Positions 1 through 13,184 of a stretch of 64,000 nucleotides of DNA are shown one piece after another (the stretch's first letter is position 1; the number at the start of each line of letters is the position of its first letter). The stretch is from Agelaius tricolor (Eukaryota > Chordata > Aves > Passeriformes > Icteridae): assembly GCA_023055355.1 (NCBI GenBank), contig JALJCS010000002.1, positions 7,836,001 to 7,900,000 on the forward strand, read 5' to 3'. The position numbers and the translations under genes are program-made. The notes under the pieces were generated by a model that had not been told where the DNA came from, did not search any database, and saw nothing but the letters and a program-made list of their open reading frames with translations.

Positions 1-3000
1 GACAAGCGTCTGTGTTAAAAACACAAGTTTATCTCATTATAGGCCTAGCATGAATTCTTCACCCAGGATCATCGGGGAGCAAGGTAACAGTGTCTTCATA
101 GCTACCTCAATGGTTTGAAGATAAGAAGCAGGGAAAGTTTCTAGGCAGACCCAATCTCTTTTATTTGGCTAACAGATACAGCAGGAAAAAAAAAAAATCA
201 AGAGAAAACTTTGGGGCACACTCTGTCTGATGCTACTTGCTTTTCTAAAGAGAGAAGTAGACAACGTCTTCATAGGTACAGGTTGAAGTCTGAGAGCTGA
301 AATTGAGAGGAATACAGCTGTAGGACCTTGCTGACTTCAGCTGAGTACCTTTGAAGGCAACCTCCTCCCTTTGGTACACAAGCCATTTATTTTGTTGATT
401 AAAGCCAGGTTTATTTAGGCTTTTGTTGTTGCTAGCATGAGTACAGCTACCCAGGGAGGGAGATTTATCTCACTTTACAGGAGCTATGTCAGCATTAGGC
501 AACTGGCATGATCTGGTATGTCTGGGCTCCCACTGCAGTCAGTGGAAAAGGATGAGCTCTTCTGGGGATGATTCAATCCATTTTATGACAGATATCAGAG
601 ACAAGAGGGATGAATCGTCCTATAGACAGACTTCGCTCTGTCAGCTGAGAATATAGGGGCTCTGGATGACTAGACCTAGACTTAAACAGCTAAAATTAGA
701 TGAGATGAATCATACCTAAAGGTGATATTTTTTTTTTTTTAATGCTAGAAGAACAGATACTACCCACACAGCAAAATTAGCAAGGCAGCAGTATCTGTCA
801 GCATAAAACCCAGACCATGTCTTTGCAGTTCAGGAATTTGAAGAGTCATCTCCCAAACATCCAGCTCTTCCTACAGACTCCCTTCCCTTCCTGGGACCTA
901 CTGTACCCACAAATGCCCTATGGAGATCTGACACCCCAAAAACCTTTCCTGACCATTCCCCATCTCCTTTGTGCCAACAAAATGGGCCCAAACCACTACA
1001 AAGGAAATGATCCTTGCTTCCTACACATTTCCAATGGGAGCCAAGGCAACTTGGAACATCAAGAAAGTAAGCTCTAATATTTAATACCTTCAGTGATTCA
1101 AAGATGAAGCTTAACATTTTATAAGGAGGCTTAATTTAAACCTCTCCCATCAAATCAGGATGAGATTCCAGTAAAATTGTATAGTTTCACTTGTAATAAC
1201 CAGCACCAAAACTTGTTGGATGTGTGTGTGGGGGACCCTTGAGAAATTGCCTCTGCGGTACATACCTGTATGTTACACAATTACACTTCTTCCCAATGTA
1301 AGATGAGATATCAATAAAGGTCTCATCCTAAGCAGCCCTTCCCACACCTACTTTTGTAGGATTACATAAGAGAATTACAAATATGCTCAGCAGCAGTATG
1401 CATTCCCAGCCCTTTCTGAATCTTGATAAACTCCCGACCTCCGTGAGAGCCCGCAGGAATGAGACCCATAGTTGAATTATATCACGCAGGCAAAAATAGT
1501 CCCTTTTTCAGCTTTGAACTTGCTACCTTTTAGTTTCTTCCAGTGTCCTTGGACAGCAGCTAGGGCACGTTAGGAATTTTCCAGTGAAACAAATTGGAAA
1601 AGAGCAATTCAGAGTGAAAACGTCTTCAGGAAATGGTTCTGTTTGACAAACTTCTGATAAAGCACAGGCAGGATTGGGTCCCAGAGGTGTTTCCTGCTGG
1701 GTGAGCAACATAACACAAGGGAGCTGAAGGCTGCAGGGATCCCTGCTCCAGGGCAGATCATTACTGGGCTGGCCACTACTAGGAGAGCAGAGACCCTAGG
1801 AACCCTGACTATACTGCATGTCTTGGAGTTTAGATAGCACTGCTCAAAGGAGGTTTAAAATTTCCTTGCATATCCTGTTTCAGTTCTGAAATTTTTGTGG
1901 AATTTTCATTTTCCAGGAATTTGCAAAATTTGTTTCCCAGTGCCTGGCTCTCAAACAAAGACTGCAGCATTTCCTCCCTCATTACCCAAACCCAGCAACT
2001 TTTGACCTACTGTCATGACATTCAGTCTTTTTAATTTCTAATTTTAAGGAAGCATTTATCACCTTTTCAACTTCTTCCCTCTTCAGGGTTTGCAGACAGC
2101 CCTCAGTTATTTTGTTTTGGTATTTTTTGCTGTCCTGAAAAATTTCTCCAAATCTACAGTGTCTATATGTGAGTAAACCAGAAACTCTCAATGCCTTTAT
2201 TAGGGGGACAGGGTCAATGTTTCCAAGCATGCAAATACAAGGTGGTCACCACCTGAACGTTTGCACACCAATATCCACCACCCAAGGCGTGGGCAGGGAG
2301 CGCCTTGGTGCGTAACAATGCGCAGTATTTGGCAGGACTTCAAAATCTTCCTTCCTCCCTTTTGGCATGCCTCTGGCATGTAACTGCAGCTCTCCCAAGC
2401 GCTCACCGAACGCCAAGTAAGGAAAAAGTGACTTGCTGGTTTGGAAATGCAGACCCCTTTCTTTGCAAGAAGGAGAATTTCAGGATCTGTCTTCCTGTCT
2501 GGGCTGAGAGAACAGACCTGAAGGCATATTTAGGGACACTTCCTTTAAAGGTTTGTTCCAGCCAAGTATGGGCCTATCACTACTAAATTAAACAAAAAAT
2601 TCCCATGCAGAACAAACAGAAAGGGCCAATAGGTCTTGTAATGGACATTTTCCTTTGATGTCCTTTTTCTGAAACAGATTGAGATTGCATTGATGCATAT
2701 TTCAGGGTAAAAAAAATAGAAAAACAATTCCCAAACACTGACATCATGAGCAAACCAGAAAAAGAAGCATGGCAAATTCATGCTTCTCATAACCTTCATT
2801 TTCTCATATTATTCTTTCTCATTCCACTGTAGGGAGTATAAAACAAAACAGAAGGTGCAGATGTGATTTTTTTTGTGTGAAAATTATACTAGTGAGCCTG
2901 AAGCTGCTGCATTAGTATCACACGCTGAGGTGCACAATCCATGTTATCACCCTGGAGATAGAAAGAGATGAAAAGATTTGAAAGGCATGAGACAAACAAA

Positions 3001-3890
3001 TAATGAACTTGGTCCAAGGGTGATGAACCTGTGAATAACAGATTTGGGCAGTTCAAGGCAACCTAGGCCTCCAAGACAGCTCTTCCAGTTGTGGCTCAAA
3101 CCTTCCAAAAGCCTGGGAGATTTGAGAGCCACAGCTTTGGTTGATAGCTCACATCTTTTCCATTTCACTGAACTTTGTGCAGCCTGACCCCTCTGGCAAG
3201 CCAAATAGGGTGGCTCCCTCACAGCCATGTCTCCATGAAACTCCTCTCCAGGTAGAGGCATGGGAAGCTTAACTTTGTGTGCCATTGTAGCACCCACCAC
3301 TGACCAGTGCACAAGCTTTGTTTACTGCCTCCCTTCAACTATATATAGCCAGCCAGACCTGGAAAAACACAAATTGGGTCATCCACTCCAGTTGCTCACA
3401 CCAAAAAGGTTGTTTCCTTGCTTTATTATTCCTATTGTCTTATCCTATCTGGTCTCACCCACCCATGTCATTGCCTCTGCTGGTCTGACAATCTATTCTA
3501 GGCATGCTCAAGGTTGTGAATTTTTTCCTTCTGTCTAGCCTCATTCTTTTTCCATTTTTAATTTTAGACTAAAATCTGTGCAGCCACTTTCTAGATAATC
3601 CAGATAACCCTCTTCCTTTCTTTCATGCAATTTCCTTTCACTTATTTATATTGCTATCATCATGTCATCACTCCCTAGCCTAACTTTTTCCAAGAGTTTT
3701 TGGCTGATGCACTCTCTCTTCCAGCACATTCATGTGCTCTTCTCCAAGGCTTTCCAATCTACTTTGCTACCATTACAATCGTTTTCGGCTGTTGTGCAGC
3801 ATTTGGGAAGCAGAGTTTTCTGCTCCCACCCAGCACGTCAATACTGAAGGCTAGTAACTTTACACACTATGTTAGCATCATGGTACTCTA
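1..3890. other. No gene seen; unique sequence
   Basis: Both strands carry only short frames (121 codons at most, 3312-2947), with no conserved motif and no paired splice sites that I trust. No repeat was recognised apart from the poly-T run at 728. Confidence 0.6.
728..740. repeat. Poly-T tract
   Basis: Thirteen thymines with no adjacent retroposed sequence that I can recognise. Confidence 0.85.
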
Positions 3891-3947
3891 TTAGGCCTTT
3901 AAAGCATTTTGCCCTCAGCTCAAGCCTTTTAGGCCTTTAAAGCATTT
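3891..3947. repeat. Short direct repeat, 19 bp x 2
   Basis: The word ttaggcctttaaagcattt occurs at 3891-3909 and 3929-3947, a period of 38 bases, and both copies are followed by 'gccct' within a few bases. It looks like a small slippage or duplication. Confidence 0.9.
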
Positions 3948-5400
3948 CTTTGCCCTTGTCATCTCCGTTGTGAGATCACAAAACATACAGGTCAAGACTA
4001 CATTGGATACTTGCACACATCTAGGAGCTTGAAGGGCCCATGGCCTTGCTTTGTGTCAGGTCTCATCTATGGTCTGTTGTCACCACGGGGCTGAAGACCC
4101 TGTGTGATGAGAGAAATATCAAATTCTGGGAATAGAAGCAGAATAGAGGCACAAGGTCCACTTTTAAATAAAAACATCATCATACAGAAGCTTATTCGAG
4201 TAGTAAAAGACAGTCAGTAGGGTTTAGATTATTTCACATGTAACCAAAAGTACTGTTTGGGTGCAGACAGTTAAAAATTCACTGTTGCAAGAGGGACTAT
4301 CATCTTTACAGCACATTCTATTGGAGCTTAACTCTGCCTCTTACTAGCTGGTTTACAACTGACTTACTACTAGTTCTTTGCCAGTCAGCTTCACACAATT
4401 GTATCTTAGAGTCTTTAGAGATAATGCACTATATTTTTTAAGGGGAAAACCAGTAAGTGATTCTTGCCTAAAGGCCTGTTTTAAAAATTGTTACTTCCAC
4501 AGTGTTTCCTTTTTCTAATCTTCAAATACATAATTCACATCTTTGCAAATAGTAATTTCCCTTCTTCCCCCCTGCCATTTGAATGTTGCCTGCCAGTGAT
4601 TGGAATTTGAGCCTCGATTTTAAGGCACTACATGTTGTAGTTATTAAAATACTGAGCTTGCTGCCACCACTGAGGCCCCACAATAAAGGTTTAAAAAATC
4701 ATAAGTGCCAGTCAGACCATGATTTTATTGAATATCACAGGAAGGCAAGATATGTAATTGTGATTTTATTTTTGACAGCCTACCCTCTCACCTATCCTTG
4801 CATCAAGCTACTGGAACCTGATGGGCAGGTTGTAGATGTCTCCACACTTTTCAACATCCAATATGACAAATGAGAAGAAAATCCTTTTATGTTAAAGAAC
4901 AGGATTTTCTAGTGACATAGGTGAAGGTATCACTGTGCTCCTGAAAATGCTTATTTATGGAGTTTCTGAATTTAGAGAGATGCTTTAGATGGTCTTGACT
5001 GTAATCTGGTGGTATGTCACCCCCTCAAACCAAGGGGAGCAGGCTCATCCCCTGGCTAGGTCATTCCAGCTCACTCAATGCCTTGGAGCTGACTGAAAAC
5101 TGCACTTCTTTCACTACTTTGGAACTGGCTTCACAGCCACTAGAGCTGGTGCAAAGGATGGAACAAAAGTGCAGCAAGGCACTGGAAGGGGAGAGCAAGC
5201 AGGAGCCTCGTACCATATGGAAGCACTGGGGACAACCCTAGGTGAGATTACAGCATCAAAAAGCAGGATTACCATAGGTGTCAAAATAAAATTGAAGAAA
5301 TCAGATGCAGATCTAATTTCTCTCTCTCTACCACTTTTGCAGTGTTTAAGCAGACAGCCTCTGAATGCAATCACTCTATCAGTTTATACAATGCTAAAGT
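3948..5400. other. No gene seen; unique sequence
   Basis: A 96-codon frame at 4583-4873 ends in a fairly protein-like stretch (AYPLTYPCIKLLEPDGQ), but its first half is unconvincing and I recognise no family. Confidence 0.55.
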
Positions 5401-5640
5401 GTGGCTACTAATTACCTTATTAAAAAACAGTGGCTATTGTAGGACTAAGTCAGAACAGCAAAATTAAAGAAACCAGGCTGCTGAGAATATAATTAAAGAG
5501 TGTTTGCTAAACACTGTGACTATTAGAAAAATGGCAGGCTTGGGGACACTAATTACTACAGTAAAACTGCTTTTGGTGGTGTTTTATATAGATAATTAGC
5601 GTGATGATCCTTGAGATAGGAATTGGATATTCTGTCACCC
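5401..5640. promoter_or_regulatory. Homeodomain-type site cluster, candidate enhancer
   Basis: Four exact TAATTA palindromes occur within 190 bases: 5409-5414, 5490-5495, 5550-5555 and 5593-5598. Between them is a perfect inverted repeat GTGTTT-gct-AAACAC (5500-5514) that contains a forkhead-type TGTTTGC. Clusters of this kind are typical of developmental enhancers, but AT-rich DNA also yields TAATTA by chance, so support is moderate. Confidence 0.33.
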
Positions 5641-8600
5641 CTATGGTCCCTAAGACTTCAGCAAAATTAAGTAATATCTCCATAAGTATGTTTTAGTTCT
5701 TCTAGCAGCTGTGACAACTAAAGAATAAAAGTCAGTAAAAAACAAAGATTGGGACATGGTTTCCAAACATTTAGGAAGGAAAGATTTTGTCTAGTTACAG
5801 AAAGAAGCATCTTGGAAGGGTTAGCCAGCAAACAGAACTGAAAAACTTCAGCCCAGGGATACAGACACCAGGATAAGAAACATGAGGCTTTCCATGTAAC
5901 TATTATTTAAGGAAAGTGGGTCAGAGAGTCAAGAAACCGATTAATGAATGGGGAATAGTATGCAAGGCAAAAAACAAATATCAGCATTTTTCTCCCTCGA
6001 AGCTGTTGATAACTTGAAGCTGTTTCAATAATGATATCCCAAACTGATGGCAATGTTTCCTCCCACCATCCAGCACTATCCTGTTGCTTTGTGTTTTGAA
6101 GGGCTGTCAGTCACATGGAAAACATGGAAGAAAGGTCAAGCAGAGAGTACAGGATACGAAGGAATGTCGCACAATCAAGTCCTGGTTTTCAAGTGCACAG
6201 AAGCCCTGCACAGGCATTTGCAGCTTGATCCTGCAAGCCTTTCCTGACAGCAGCTGCCAGTGTTTGTGCAGGCACCTGATGGAAGCCACAAGGCTGATGT
6301 GCATCACTGGTGTTCCTGCAGACAGGAGCACAGCAGTGTCCATATGTGATTCCAGTGCAGTACATGACCAAGAGCTAACGCCTTGGTCCCCACTTTAGGA
6401 GTCTAGATAACATAAGGAAACATTTTACTATGTGATCCTCTCTTTTCCCTCTTCCCCGCCCCCCCTTATTTTTCTGTGTTTATGTGTTTGGGTTTTTCTT
6501 TGTTTGTTGTTTTTAAGTGGTTTTGTAAGCTGACATCTTAGCCACTTGTCCAGAGAACGATGAGAGTGAACATTCTTGTGTTGCCTGATGGTTGTTGTTG
6601 AAGTGGAAAAGAGCAACAAAACCTCTAGGAAAGCTGAAGTTTATGTTTTAAGCCCAGTTTTCAGCCCAGGGTGAAAAGTATTCTGTGGTATTGAGCTCTC
6701 AGACACAGCAGGCCAGAACAATCTTTGTATGCCACAGGAATTCTCACATGCACCTTATAGCCATAGGAAAGGGTCACATTCAGAACCCTTAAATATCAGT
6801 ATTGTGCACGTTCTTTGAATCAGCCCAGGTTCATAACCATGCCAAAAATTCTCAGTGCTTAAAGCCCAGAGAACAGTGCTCCACAGAAATAGGGAACAGT
6901 GCCCATGTGAAACTGTGACAGAACACTACAATCCCTGGGGAAGTAAAACCAAAACCCAAGAGAGAGCACCAGCTCAACTGCTCTTTCTTGCTGAAAATTA
7001 CTAGTTTTGCTACAAAACAAGCTTTCTCTGGGTCCAGTCTTGACATCTGTGCAGATTACAGAAAGACAGTCCCTGAAGCCACACATCAAGACATGGTTTC
7101 CTCACATCACTTGCTTTTCCTCAGTTCAGAGTAAAGACACAAGAGACATTCTCTTGAGCCAGAGCACTCCTTGGCCAGCATATTTAGTCTGGGCTGCACA
7201 TCCAAGGATCCTGAACATTTTGTCCCTTAGGTAGCTATCTGCTATTAACATGCTGTTTGAGAGAACCCACGCCAAGAGGAGAGCAAAGCATCCAGGAGCA
7301 ATGAAAGCCCCTGGATGAGTCTAACAATTTATATTAATTTTACTGTTGTTATCACCTAGGTAAAAGAATGGAACTGACCAGCTAACAAAGGTGGGCTTCT
7401 AAAATTCAGGGAAAGCCACATTCAAAGGGCCACATTCTGCAGCAGCTCTGGCTCCTTTGAAGACAGGAGATTAGGACTGAGCCTCTTAAAGTTCATAGCT
7501 ACTAAACTGTTAAGGGTCAGTGAAGAGAGTAGCTCTGTAAGTAATGTGGACTATTTAACAGACTAAAGCTGTCCAGCTGCCTCTTTTTTTTTATTTTTTG
7601 GCTAAAGGAGTCAGAACAAAAGGGCAACCTCAGAAAGGGAAGAGACCACACACACCTGATAGATCAGAGTAACTGCCAGGAAGAAGCAAATTCCTTCTTA
7701 ACAACTACAAGAAGTATCTTTTAGAATTCCAGAAGTGTAAAAACTAAAGGCTTAATGAAACCCACAAATCTGCCTGTCCTACATTTCCTACAAACCTTCA
7801 GAACTGGTATGTTAGTCAGCATATTTAATCTTCTATTTGGTCTCATTTTTATATGTATGGCCCAGATACATATGACAAAGGGTTGGACTATTTTGAGCAA
7901 CAACAACAAAAAGCTTTTCATTTTTATTTCTTAATGGTTTGCAGATTTCTCAGTGGTAACAAGGTCCAACCCTTAACAACAACAACAACAATAAAGCACA
8001 AAAAATATGAAATCATTAATACATTTTCAAGCCACTCTAACTAGAAAGGAGATCTTGACATGACCATAGAGCAAATCTAAATTATTGCAAATTTTTGGCA
8101 AATTTAAATTCAAGAACTTGCTTCCTTCTGCTGTGACAATATTTCATAATGGTAGAGATTAGTTTGTCTAGAGGACAAGTGGGAAAAAATTTCTCTGCCT
8201 GAAAATTAAATATCCAACTCTTCTCCTTCAGAAGGAGATCTGACCACATTGATACCACTTTCTGCTGACTGAGACTTAATGAAACACAGTGTTGTCCTGT
8301 CAGTTAAATCAACCTTTTCAAGCCAGCAATATTTCCATTTACTAACAGTAGACATAGAGTGATCAAAACTAGATGCACATATTTCGTTGCACTGAAATGA
8401 CACTCAAAGTATCCTCCTCCTGCCTCTAATAGCATTTTAACCTTTGGTTTGTTTTCACGGGGATGATGCAAGAATTGCAGAATTACACTATAAGGTACAA
8501 CCTGCCCCACACAATGAGAGTATCCCACAATTGCAATAACAAGCAGGAGTCACTCTGGGTGCTAGTAACAGTCTCAAAGATGACAAAAAAAAAAAGAGAG

Positions 8601-9360
8601 TAAAGCCCTAGGGAAAGATAGAGACTGGTATTGCCCCATACCAAACTCTACCATTATTAGACCCTTACTAAACTTCCAAGATCACCCTCACCCTGTCTCC
8701 TTCCAAAAATTTCTCAAATAACAATTGCCTGCCCTTATATTCTGTAATAATTACCTTCACAACTGAAGTATGGCAATGCTATCTCACTTCTTTATTCTTT
8801 TGCATAACCATGAAATTCAGTGGCATTAATGCATGAAAAATAAATTAGAAGAAAATGTAACCAAAAGGACACCTGAGTGCAGCAACACTTCTCCCTTGCT
8901 CCTAAACAGAAAGTCTTTGATACAAGGCCAGTATATAACTGTGCTGCTGCAAGTCAGCCACTTGACACCTTTCTACCTCCCTTAATCTTGAAAAACAATA
9001 AACCAAACTTTGATTTTTTCATACTCACATAACCCCAAAGGAAGTAATTCTGGCTGCAAGCTAGGACAGAGGAATAGTCACCTGTAGCTCTTGTTGCTAA
9101 CTACACGGTAAGCGGAAGCAAAGGAACAAGAGGAAGGGGAGTAAACCATGCTCACCTGACAGGAAATGGCACGGGCTGCTCCCATTGAATCCAGTACCGA
9201 AGAGTTACCAGGTGTGAAAAGTTTCAGCAAGCACCCCCTAGTTCCAGCATTAAGGAATTTGTTAAATAACCCTTCTACCTTTGCCCAAACCACCACCTTT
9301 GAGATTGTGTAAGTTTTTACCATCTCCTCTCTCACACCCTGACCTTTCTTCTCTCTGGAT
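5641..9360. other. No gene seen; unique sequence
   Basis: Frames of 104 codons or less overlap on opposite strands (6084-6398 against 6107-6343), typical of chance. The C-rich run at 6459-6466 and a T/A-rich run near 7586 are the only low-complexity patches besides the AAC tracts. Confidence 0.6.
7878..7991. repeat. 11-bp inverted repeat with (AAC)n tracts
   Basis: aagggttggac (7878-7888) is matched exactly in reverse complement by gtccaaccctt (7964-7974), giving a possible hairpin with a 75-base loop. An (AAC)n run follows each arm (about 7898-7909 and 7975-7991). Confidence 0.75.
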
Positions 9361-10118
9361 TGAAGAATTTCCATCTTTTTAGTCTGGCTTCATAATCTGT
9401 CATTCAATCAACAGTATCTGAACTTGTTTTCCTTGCCTTTCTCTGGATCTTATCTAGCTCTGCCATATCCTTCTTGAGATGCAGAGCTCCACAAGGTACT
9501 CCAGGTAATGTCACCACAGCAGTTTTCTGTAGCAGGAAAATAACACTCCTTCTCTCATTATCCATACCCTTCCTTGTGATGGCCAGTGCTTTCTTTGCTG
9601 GCTCTTCTGGACCCCCCCCTGCACACCGAGCAGATGATCTCCAAGAGCTGTCACTGATGATGTTGAGGTCTCTTTCCTGCAGTGGAACTACAAGAGTTTA
9701 GCCTCATAGTTTAGATTATTTCTCCAAAGGTGCATCACATTTCATTTACCTATCTAGACTTCTCCTGCCCTTTTTTTTGTACACTTATGTGGTCTTTTCA
9801 AACCTGGCATGGCATTTGTTTGTTGAGAAATGCTTACTATTGCCTGAAAACTTGCACATTTTATTGCTCACTCCCTTGTCTCCTCTTTATTCGCAATGAA
9901 GACAGCGCCCATTCCTGGGGACTGCTCACTGCTGACTGTGATCCTCTGGCCAGTGAATTTCTTCAGTGGCCTTCAGGGTGGCATCTTGTAAAAGGCTTTT
10001 GAAAATTCTGATGATTTGAAAATTACATAAATAGGATTCCTTTCACCCTTCTGTTACCAGCACTCTCCTAAAGATTCAGAGACGGGTTCCCTTCACTAAA
10101 GGTGACTTTCCCTTTGTG
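9361..10118 (-). mobile_element. Old CR1 LINE fragment with decayed reverse-transcriptase region
   Basis: Read on the minus strand, this stretch follows the order of the CR1 second open reading frame. At 10002-9976 it encodes SKAFYKMPP, which aligns with the SKAFDTVPH-type motif of CR1 reverse transcriptase. Further on, near 9734, comes the equivalent of the CKVLHLG segment. At about 9665-9600 there is a KDLNIISDSSW-like segment matching the usual KDLGIIVD motif. Nearer 9440 is the antisense of the 'ctggagaagggcaacgaa' type sequence. Spacing between these landmarks is shorter than in an intact element, so there are internal deletions, and all frames are interrupted. High divergence makes this one of the older insertions in the window. 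It has no coding capacity now. Confidence 0.85.
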
Positions 10119-11035
10119 GGTGTGGGGCCATCTATCACCCTCCTAGGACTGGAAGTCAGACCTCCCTGGTTTACCAGTTCTAGTCTGTAGTTCCCAATTC
10201 TAAAGACAAATTAAATTAAAGGAAACATTTTAAGTCAAGAGCATTTCCTTATCCACTTAAGAATAAAGCAGGTCTGTCCTCTATCCAATTAATATAACGC
10301 TGCCATTAAGGCCTAGCTCAGTATATATAAAAACAGCATTTTGTCTGTTTATTCAGTAGGCTTTAGCTTGTCATAGACTGTAGAAAAAAGTGCAATGAAG
10401 TAATTTTGGAGACTTGAAAAAAAAAATTCAGACAATCCCATGGGTCCTTGGTCTTGCACTCCAAATTCTTCAGTTGTAAGGCCATTTTCTAATTCAGAAC
10501 AACTTCCTTAGAGGCCATTCTTTCACTCCTTTCTGCAAGAGGGCACAAGCATCCTGCATGTTTAATTGCAAGCATACAATGTTATCTGCTCCTTCTCTCT
10601 TATGTAAGTTTGCAGGAATGCTGAGAGACTTTCCGGGCTCTGAGAGGTTAGGGGTTGGAATCAGGTCCCTTGTATATCACTGAATTGACTTTTTGGGACG
10701 TGGAGTTATTGCAATTAAGATACTGGCCGGATGTGTGGGCTAAAGAGCCCGACTGATATCACAGGCATTTATTGATAATGCAACTTCTGAGGAAGAAATC
10801 TGGGGAATTGTTGTTCTTCATGTTTTCCTCTGCAAGCAAGCAAACCATATGGATTTATCAGAAACACACAATGCTTTATCTAGCAGAAGAGAAAAAAAGA
10901 ATAGTGTTTATTTTACTGTGGAGGAATGTTCTCTTTCAGTTTGGAGAGCCAGTTGCCTGAGCTGGCACTGTGTACCTTTTGGCCTTCAGCAGGAGTATTG
11001 CTCTGGTTTAATTCAGTGCTATCTTTAACCTGATT
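10119..11035. other. No gene seen; unique sequence
   Basis: AT-rich, with one 62-codon frame of low complexity. No repeat was recognised. Confidence 0.6.
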
Positions 11036-11175
11036 ACTATTTACTATTTGTGTTGTGATAATATTTCCAAGCTGCAGTCAAGGAGAAGGGCTTCATTGTG
11101 TTAGGTGCTGTACAAACACGCAACTGAAAGATAACTCTTGCCTTCAGCCATGCAACTAAGAAGCTCCTAAGCTGA
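11036..11175 (-). repeat. Ancient amniote MIR-like repeat, antisense 3' portion
   Basis: The plus strand has 'ttactatttgtgttgtgat', then 'cattgtgttaggtgctgta', 'caaacacgcaac' and 'ataactcttgccttcag'. This matches, in order, the reverse complement of a widespread reptile and bird ancient repeat, whose forward form contains 'taagctctttggggcaggga' and 'gtacagcgcctagcacaatg'. I recall the consensus but not a definite database name; I call it MIR-like because of its shared 3' module. It predates birds. Confidence 0.72.
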
Positions 11176-13184
11176 GTGCTGGCACACAGGGAGGAAAACA
11201 TCAGCAGCAGGCTGGGCTGAGGGCTTGGGTTTGCTTCTCTTTCCCAACTGTGCAATCTCAAGCAATTGGCTTTCCCCCATCTCATTTAACTTGTGCACTG
11301 CTGTACAGAAAGCCCGGCTGAAGGACAGTGAAGGGTGGTGGGAAGAGCTTTTTATCTCCCACTGCTATCCTCTTGTGGCACCTGATATTTAAGCAGATCA
11401 TCTGCATCTGCCTTCTCCATGTGCCAGTGGGCACACAGGAAGGAAATGGCGAAATACCTGAAAATTAAAGCAGAGCCCTGTCTGACAGTAACTTTGCAAA
11501 GTGTTAAGAAGACATTTCTGTAATGAGAAAATCCTTTCCCAGAAATCTTACCAGAGTCCTAAGAACATTTTGTTTGGCAACAATAGAGTAGCCTCCTGCT
11601 CCAACAATGTTTTGGGCCCTTTCTTACTGGTAAAGGGCAGCGTTGAAAAGGCATTCAAAAGTGTTTGGTTTAGTCTCACCATTTACCTCATCAAAGCCTG
11701 AGGTCTCAGTGGTCTTGGAGGATGGAGCTTTTCGCCAGAAGAGGTTTGGTTGGGTCAATGTCCACCTGTCTGGGTCTGGCAGGAGGGATCCAAGTCTTTC
11801 CTCCAAGATGTTGATTGCATGACCACCCTCAAGAAATGGACTTTGAGTGAGGCCAGAGGTCTGGTAAAAGTGTTACTTTCTCCTGTGCATTGGAATGAGT
11901 CATGGCTCCATAAAGCCATTCTCACTTTCCAGTGCATGAACTTAAATTCCAGGAGTCTAAAATAAGTGAACAACCATGCTCAGTGTGGGTTTCAAGCAAG
12001 CCAGGGGAGGGCAAAGGAGAAGGAAGAAGGCAGATATACTCTTTTCCAGCACTGGATTAATTTTCCAGATTTTATGTTAACACCCTCTCTCTCTCTCAGC
12101 AGTATTTCAACTCTGTCTGGATTTTGATATTCCTCAAGTAGAAATTTGCTGAGTTATCCCCAGCTGCATAGCAAGGATGCACATTAGATGGTGCTGCCAA
12201 GGAAATAGGAGTGAAATAACAAACAAGGGAGAGCACAGTTCTGTGGGCTCTCCAAAGAGAGTTTGGACTCTTTCATCAAAATGCAGCAGCACCTTGCACT
12301 TCTTAAACTATTTGCCTCTCTTATGCTAAAACCTTCTACTGCAAATATCCTTACAAACAATCCTGTGGAAAAAAATAGCTACGTGACTTAGTACCTTTGA
12401 TAACTAAAAAAAAAATCTGTAATGTAGCACATGAAGTCCATCTTCGCAGGGGCTGTGAAGGGTGTGGTGCAGGCACAGCCCACACCACCACTACATGTAA
12501 AACTCAAGAAAGACTCTGTAAGAGCTTCTTTCTCTAGAAAGAAATAGAAATAGCTGTAAAGCTATTTCTGTTGTTTAGGGGAATATGTCAAAGTGACACC
12601 AGTTCTGGAAGACGAGGTGACAAACCAGCAATTAACGTTTGCCTTTTCACTTACATTAATGTCATTTAAGAACAGAATACATGCAGTAGACAGGATAATT
12701 CTATAATTTCTTTATATAGACCCTAATAAATTGTATTCAAGGCTGTATCTGTGTTTTCTCAAAGCCCCAGTGGACTCCCAGCTCCTGCATGTTTCTTCAA
12801 CTCCCTGCTGCTGCTGGCTTTGTCTCTGGACTGTAAGCTCTCTTGCCAGAACTGGGTGTAGGATGGAGAGGTCTTTCTTTTGTACTTCTGAAGTGGATAG
12901 CATGTTTTTAACAGTATTCTAATCTTAATATATATATAAAAAAATGAAAATTATTGTCTCCTAATAGGACTTTCATAAGTAGCTTATGGCACATTGCCCT
13001 TATTGTAGAAAAGTATGTCCTTGTAGATAAGAAATGTCAATTAAAATGTAACCTTTGTGGAGGACAGTTTTATATGCAAATTAAAAAAAATATAATCAGT
13101 ACATTTTTGGGTTTTGTTGTTTGGGTGTTTTTTATGCACGGACATAAGTGGTAAAGGAAAAGTAATGTGCAGGAAGCTGAACCA
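11176..13184. other. No gene seen; unique sequence
   Basis: Several overlapping frames of 60-72 codons occur, none convincing. It includes the short (CT)n run at 12083 and T/A-rich sequence near 12930. Confidence 0.6.
12083..12098. repeat. Short (CT)n run
   Basis: Sixteen bases, 'ccctctctctctctct'-like. Confidence 0.85.

Noticed and set aside
4583..4873. 96-codon frame ending AYPLTYPCIKLLEPDGQ
   Set aside because: 'tttttgacag' before the last third resembles a splice acceptor, but no donor or recognisable domain follows before the stop.
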